A stretch of 64,000 nt of DNA from Pseudomonadota bacterium (GTDB taxonomy: Bacteria > Pseudomonadota > Alphaproteobacteria > Rhizobiales > Aestuariivirgaceae). Under the pieces are notes generated by a model that saw only the letters and a list, made by a program, of their open reading frames with translations, was not told the origin of the DNA and searched no databases. The stretch spans positions 1 through 64,000 of the forward strand of contig CAUJIO010000009.1 in assembly GCA_963205315.1 (NCBI GenBank), in the 5' to 3' direction. Numbering within the stretch: position 1 is the first letter of the stretch; each line of letters starts with the position of its first letter. Below are positions 60,151 to 64,000 of this stretch, piece by piece. The translations under genes were made by a program, and so were the position numbers.

Positions 60151-61497
60151 ATGAGCGGACGTGACACGATCTATGCCTTGTCTTCCGGCTTTGGGACGGT
60201 GGCGCTCAGTGTCATCAGAGTCTCGGGAGACCGAAGCCGTATGGCGCTTGAGACACTCGCTGGTGAGGTCGGCGTAGCGCGCCGGTCCGAGCTCCGTGTC
60301 CTCCGGGACCCTGTGACGGGCGAGCCGCTGGACCAGGCAATTGCCGTCTGGTTCCCCGGTCCGAAATCATTCACGGGCGAAGATTGCGCCGAGTTTCATA
60401 TTCATGGCGGCCGCGCGGTTCAGGCGGGGGTACTCAAGGCATTGTCCCAACTTCCTGGGCTGCGTCTGGCTGAAGCGGGAGAATTCACCCGCCGGGCTGT
60501 GATCAACGGCAAGATGGATCTTGTCGAGGCCGAGGGCCTCGGCGACGTTCTCGCGGCGCGGACGGCCAGCCAGCGTCGACAAGCAATGGCGCAAATGAGC
60601 GGGAAGTCGAGCAGTGTTTTCGATTCGTGGCGGGAACAATTGCTTTTGATTCGGGCCGAGATTGAAGCGGCAATCGATTTTGCGGACGAACAAGGGGTGG
60701 CCGTAGAGGCGCACCGCTCCGTGGACCGGCGAATTTCATTGTTGTTGTCTGAGATGGAACGAGCCGAACGCCGATCGGCAACTGCGGCAGTGATTCGTGA
60801 TGGCGTGCGGGTCGTCCTTGCGGGTTTGCCCAATACGGGAAAATCCAGTCTGCTGAATGCGGTGGTTCGCTATGAGGCTGCGATCGTGTCGGCGGTGCCT
60901 GGCACCACCCGGGACGCCATCGAAGTGTTTTTGGACCTCGATGGTATCCCGGTCATTCTGACAGATACTGCAGGGCTTCGAGACGGCTCGTTGGATATTA
61001 TCGAGGTGGAGGGTATCCGCCGGAGCCGCTTGAAGCTGGCTGATGCGGATATCGTGGTGTGGGTGGCATCGGCCGATATTGCGGCGAGCGAGAAGTATGG
61101 CCCAGAAGTAGAACCAGACATTCTGGTTTGGGGAAAGTGTGATACCGCAGAGTCAAAATCGAGACTCCTCCGAAACGATGATTCGATTCGGAACCGTATT
61201 TCGCTCTCGGCACTCTCTGGCGAGGGAGTGTCGGCATTTCTCAGCATACTGACAGACCTGGTGAAACAGCGGTATGACTTCGAGGAGCTTCCCGTCGTTG
61301 TCACGGAACGCCAGAGGCAAATTACATCTGACTGCATTTGTTCATTGCGCCGTTCTCTCGGTCACGGTCTTGAAGAACTGGAGCTTAAAGCGGAAGACGT
61401 GCGAGTTGCGTCTGACGCCGTCGGCCGTCTAACGGGGCGGTTAGAAGTCGAGGAATGGCTCGGGGCCATTTTCAGCCGATTTTGTATTGGCAAGTGA
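60151..61497 (+). CDS. mnmE: tRNA modification GTPase MnmE (TrmE)
   Basis: The 448-residue protein has D-T-I-Y-A-L-S-S-G at the N-terminus, the G domain with G-L-P-N-T-G-K-S-S-L-L-N, D-T-A-G-L-R, and the C-terminal F-C-I-G-K motif with the catalytic Cys. With MnmG it makes cmnm5-uridine at the wobble base of tRNAs. mnmG follows after a gap holding a parS site. Confidence 0.97.
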   Translation: MSGRDTIYALSSGFGTVALSVIRVSGDRSRMALETLAGEVGVARRSELRVLRDPVTGEPLDQAIAVWFPGPKSFTGEDCAEFHIHGGRAVQAGVLKALSQLPGLRLAEAGEFTRRAVINGKMDLVEAEGLGDVLAARTASQRRQAMAQMSGKSSSVFDSWREQLLLIRAEIEAAIDFADEQGVAVEAHRSVDRRISLLLSEMERAERRSATAAVIRDGVRVVLAGLPNTGKSSLLNAVVRYEAAIVSAVPGTTRDAIEVFLDLDGIPVILTDTAGLRDGSLDIIEVEGIRRSRLKLADADIVVWVASADIAASEKYGPEVEPDILVWGKCDTAESKSRLLRNDDSIRNRISLSALSGEGVSAFLSILTDLVKQRYDFEELPVVVTERQRQITSDCICSLRRSLGHGLEELELKAEDVRVASDAVGRLTGRLEVEEWLGAIFSRFCIGK

Positions 61498-61502
61498 GTA
61501 AC

Positions 61503-61518
61503 TGTTTCACGTGAAACG
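61503..61518. other. parS site 1 (ParB-binding centromere)
   Basis: TGTTTCACGTGAAACG matches the parS consensus TGTTTCACGTGAAACA in 15 of 16 positions, with a perfect GTTTCACGTGAAAC core. It is in the mnmE-mnmG gap. Confidence 0.92.
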
Positions 61519-61564
61519 CTGCTGGCGTTTTGACGTGGCGTGGCAGATCCACTACATAAGCCCG

Positions 61565-63430
61565 ATGTCTCAGGATTTCGATGTCATCGTCATTGGCGGC
61601 GGCCACGCCGGCACAGAGGCCGCCGCTTGCGCGGCGCGTTATGGCGCACGCACGGCTCTCCTCACGCACCGCGCCGCTACCATCGGGGAGATGTCGTGCA
61701 ATCCCGCGATCGGTGGAATTGGAAAAGGCCATCTGGTTCGCGAGATCGATGCTCTTGACGGCCTCATGGGCCGGGTTGCGGATCTTGCGGGAATTCAGTT
61801 CCGTCTCCTGAATAGATCCAAGGGGCCCGCCGTGCGGGGACCTCGTGCCCAGGCCGACCGAAGACTTTACAGAGAGGCAATGCAAGCCGCGATCGCTCTT
61901 CAGCCCAACCTCACGGTCATAGAGGGGGCTGCTGAAGGGTTTGTCATCGACCAGGATCGCATCACGGGTGTCGTCTGCGAAGATGGCCGTGTTTTCACCT
62001 GCGCCGCAGCAGTCCTGACCACTGGAACATTTTTGAATGGTCTCATTCATCTCGGCGAGAAGCGCCTTCCTGCCGGCCGCCATGGCGAACCACCTGCTCG
62101 GGGATTTACGCAACAGCTCAAATCCAGAGGCCTTCAGCTTGGCCGCCTCAAGACCGGAACACCCGCGAGGTTGGATGGCAAGACGATTGCCTGGCATATG
62201 CTCGAAGAACAGAAGGGCGATGAGGCGCCATCGCCTTTCTCGTTCCTGACGGATCGCATAACGGCACCTCAGATATCCTGCCACATTACCCAGACGACAG
62301 GTGTGGGACATCAACTCATCCGGGACAACATCCACCGCTCCCCGATGTATTCCGGTCAGATTGAAGGTGTGGGGCCGCGCTATTGCCCTTCCATCGAGGA
62401 CAAGGTCTACCGGTTCAAGGACAAGGCGTCTCATCAGATATTTCTTGAGCCCGAGGGCCTTGATGATGACACGGTCTATCCGAATGGGATCTCGACATCC
62501 CTGCCGGAAGACGTGCAGGAAGCGTTCATTCATTCAATTCCCGGTCTTGAGAGCGTGACTATCAAGCGTTGGGGCTACGCCATCGAGTATGACTATGTCG
62601 ATCCGCGGGAATTAACTCCCTCGCTCGAGGTAAAACTGATTCCAGGCCTGTTTCTCGCCGGTCAGATCAACGGTACGACCGGGTATGAAGAGGCAGCCGC
62701 GCAAGGACTGTTGGCAGGTCTCAATGCGGCTCGACAGGCGTCCGGAAACTCGCCGGTCACTCTTGATCGGTCACAGTCCTACATCGGCGTCATGGTCGAC
62801 GATCTGGTGACCAAGGGCATTTCCGAGCCCTACCGGATGTTCACCTCCCGTGCCGAGTACCGGCTTACCCTGCGCGCCGACAACGCTGATCTTCGCTTGA
62901 CGCCACTTGGAATATCCCTGGGGATCGTCGGGCGAGAACGGGCCACCGCTTATGGCATACGATTCAACGCTATTGATCGTGGCCTGACCTTGGCGCGTGA
63001 ATTGAGCCTGACCTCCGCTGAAGTGTTGAAGCGTGGTTACCGTGTCAATCAGGACGGCCTTCGCCGCAATGCCCTGGAACTCATGTCGGTGCCGGGTATT
63101 GGTTGGGACGGAGTATGCCGCATCTGGCCTGAGCTTAAAGGGCTTGCACCTTCCGTTGTCGAGGCGCTCGAAGCTGATGCCCTGTATTCAGGCTATATCG
63201 ATCGCCAACAATCCGATATCGCGGCCATGAAGAAGGAAGAACAGCTTCTTCTGCCTGTCGATGTGGACTACGGCAGCATGTCGAGCCTATCGGCCGAGAT
63301 CCGTCAGAAGTTGGTCAAGATACGGCCGGCCACTCTCGGACAAGCCTCACGAATCGATGGAATGACGCCTGCCGCGCTTGGCGTCATTCTCGCACATGTC
63401 CGCCGGCGCGATCGAAAGACGGCAGCATGA
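61565..63430 (+). CDS. mnmG: tRNA uridine-5-carboxymethylaminomethyl modification enzyme MnmG (GidA)
   Basis: From ATG 61565 it has 621 residues. It has the FAD fold [19 protein letters not shown] and the family signature [11 protein letters not shown]. It is the partner of MnmE. An upstream GTG at 61511 lies within the parS site and is not needed. Its stop overlaps rsmG by four bases (ATGA). Confidence 0.97.
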   Translation: MSQDFDVIVIGGGHAGTEAAACAARYGARTALLTHRAATIGEMSCNPAIGGIGKGHLVREIDALDGLMGRVADLAGIQFRLLNRSKGPAVRGPRAQADRRLYREAMQAAIALQPNLTVIEGAAEGFVIDQDRITGVVCEDGRVFTCAAAVLTTGTFLNGLIHLGEKRLPAGRHGEPPARGFTQQLKSRGLQLGRLKTGTPARLDGKTIAWHMLEEQKGDEAPSPFSFLTDRITAPQISCHITQTTGVGHQLIRDNIHRSPMYSGQIEGVGPRYCPSIEDKVYRFKDKASHQIFLEPEGLDDDTVYPNGISTSLPEDVQEAFIHSIPGLESVTIKRWGYAIEYDYVDPRELTPSLEVKLIPGLFLAGQINGTTGYEEAAAQGLLAGLNAARQASGNSPVTLDRSQSYIGVMVDDLVTKGISEPYRMFTSRAEYRLTLRADNADLRLTPLGISLGIVGRERATAYGIRFNAIDRGLTLARELSLTSAEVLKRGYRVNQDGLRRNALELMSVPGIGWDGVCRIWPELKGLAPSVVEALEADALYSGYIDRQQSDIAAMKKEEQLLLPVDVDYGSMSSLSAEIRQKLVKIRPATLGQASRIDGMTPAALGVILAHVRRRDRKTAA

Positions 63431-64000
63431 ATGCAGCAGCCGACCGTGCCGACGAATTGGCCGCGAAGTATAATGTTTCACGTGAATCACTATCAGCCTT
63501 AAGGCTCTATGTTGATCTCTTGCTGACCTGGCAGCGGCGGATCAATCTGATCGGACCCGCAACGATCGAGTCGATCTGGGAGCGTCACATCCATGATTCA
63601 TTACAGGTGCTACCATTGATTCCCAGAGGAACCACCGCGATTGCGGAATTGGGATCGGGAGCGGGCATACCCGGGATGATCGTGGCAATTGCTGGTGGAT
63701 ATCAGGCGCATCTCTACGATAGCAATAGCAAGAAATCAGCGTTCCTTCGCGAAGCCATCCGCCAGACGGGTATTCGGGCCCAGGTCCACACTCTCCGACT
63801 GGAAGACCTTAAATTCGATCCCCATCTACCAAAGGTGCAATGTGTGCTGGCTCGCGCCTTGGCACCATTGCCATTACTACTCGACTACGCCGAACCTTTC
63901 ATCAAAGCCGGCGCAATCGGTCTTTTCCACAAGGGACAAGATGTTGACCTTGAATTGACCGAGGCTACCAAATATTGGACACTCAACGTGTCGAAACACC
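63427..64000 (+). CDS. rsmG: 16S rRNA (guanine-N7) methyltransferase RsmG (GidB), cut by window edge
   Basis: The frame opens at ATG 63427 and runs off the window after 191 residues without a stop; the family length is about 205-215. It has Y-N-V-S-R-E-S, the SAM motif [11 protein letters not shown] and V-L-A-R-A-L-A-P-L. It methylates G527 of 16S rRNA; loss gives low-level streptomycin resistance. parA and parB would be expected just to the right. Confidence 0.95.
   Translation, partial: MNAAADRADELAAKYNVSRESLSALRLYVDLLLTWQRRINLIGPATIESIWERHIHDSLQVLPLIPRGTTAIAELGSGAGIPGMIVAIAGGYQAHLYDSNSKKSAFLREAIRQTGIRAQVHTLRLEDLKFDPHLPKVQCVLARALAPLPLLLDYAEPFIKAGAIGLFHKGQDVDLELTEATKYWTLNVSKH
63474..63489. 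other. parS site 2, inside rsmG coding sequence
   Basis: TGTTTCACGTGAATCA matches the parS consensus in 15 of 16 positions. It encodes residues N16 to S21 (N-V-S-R-E-S) of RsmG, a known way for alphaproteobacterial rsmG to carry a parS. Confidence 0.85.

Noticed and set aside
61472-62533. A 353-codon minus-strand frame opposite mnmG
   Set aside because: It is antisense to a conserved FAD enzyme, and crosses the parS site and the mnmE end.

Overview
The window is 64 kb of a GC-rich alphaproteobacterial chromosome, most like the Hyphomicrobiales (Rhizobiales). The reasons are the divergent irr / fabA-fabB-fabI locus, a hisB-hisH-hisA-hisF-hisE run joined to coaA, an HslV with a short propeptide, and the order ppsR | hemE-hemJ-rho-mnmE-mnmG-rsmG. 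No rRNA, tRNA, insertion sequence, prophage, CRISPR array or plasmid gene was seen. Nearly all of the 62 genes are intact; ybeY (left edge) and rsmG (right edge) are cut by the window.

Layout. 0-3.3 kb: end of ybeY, corC, an FAD-linked oxidase and an orphan msrQ-like gene. 3.3-13.1 kb is the most accessory part: an RTX protein, a 4-oxalocrotonate tautomerase plus GMC oxidoreductase pair divergent from an enolase-superfamily dehydratase plus 3-hydroxyisobutyrate-dehydrogenase-like pair, two small domain proteins (GFA, YCII), and a PucR regulator with an NCS1 permease. 13-16 kb: a hairpin-rich intergenic region and katG with a Fur/Irr-type palindrome over its putative -10. 16-34.7 kb: comM, a hybrid histidine kinase, an OlsB-like acyltransferase, maeB, then mutS-glnD-murJ and the tightly coupled ubiE-ubiB-coaBC-dut-moeB run. 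34.8-38 kb: fabI-fabB-fabA facing irr. 38-46 kb: an AraC-MGMT fusion, nth, an EI24 membrane protein, adenosine kinase, coaA and the his genes. 46-54 kb: hslV, a membrane protein gene and hslU, then an xre-smr-mltA-Tim44 operon, fxsA and secB. 53-57 kb: ppsR-maf-aroE-coaE-dnaQ, all leftward. 57-64 kb: hemE-hemJ-rho-mnmE-mnmG-rsmG, all rightward.

The most notable feature is the right end, which looks like the chromosomal origin domain. The 324-bp gap between ppsR and hemE has the synteny of the Caulobacter/Rickettsia origin. It holds two perfect TTAA-N7-TTAA (CtrA-type) boxes exactly 21 bp apart, an AT-rich patch and degenerate DnaA-box-like sequences. Two near-perfect parS sites lie 4.4 and 6.4 kb to the right, one before mnmG and one inside the rsmG coding sequence. 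Genes on both sides are transcribed away from the gap.

Functions interlock as housekeeping: coenzyme A (coaBC, coaA, coaE), ubiquinone (ubiE, ubiB), heme (hemE, hemJ, with Irr as likely iron/heme regulator), unsaturated fatty acids (fabA, fabB, fabI), histidine, tRNA modification (mnmE, mnmG) and protein quality control (hslVU, secB). Function calls rest on motif recognition and gene order, not on database searches.
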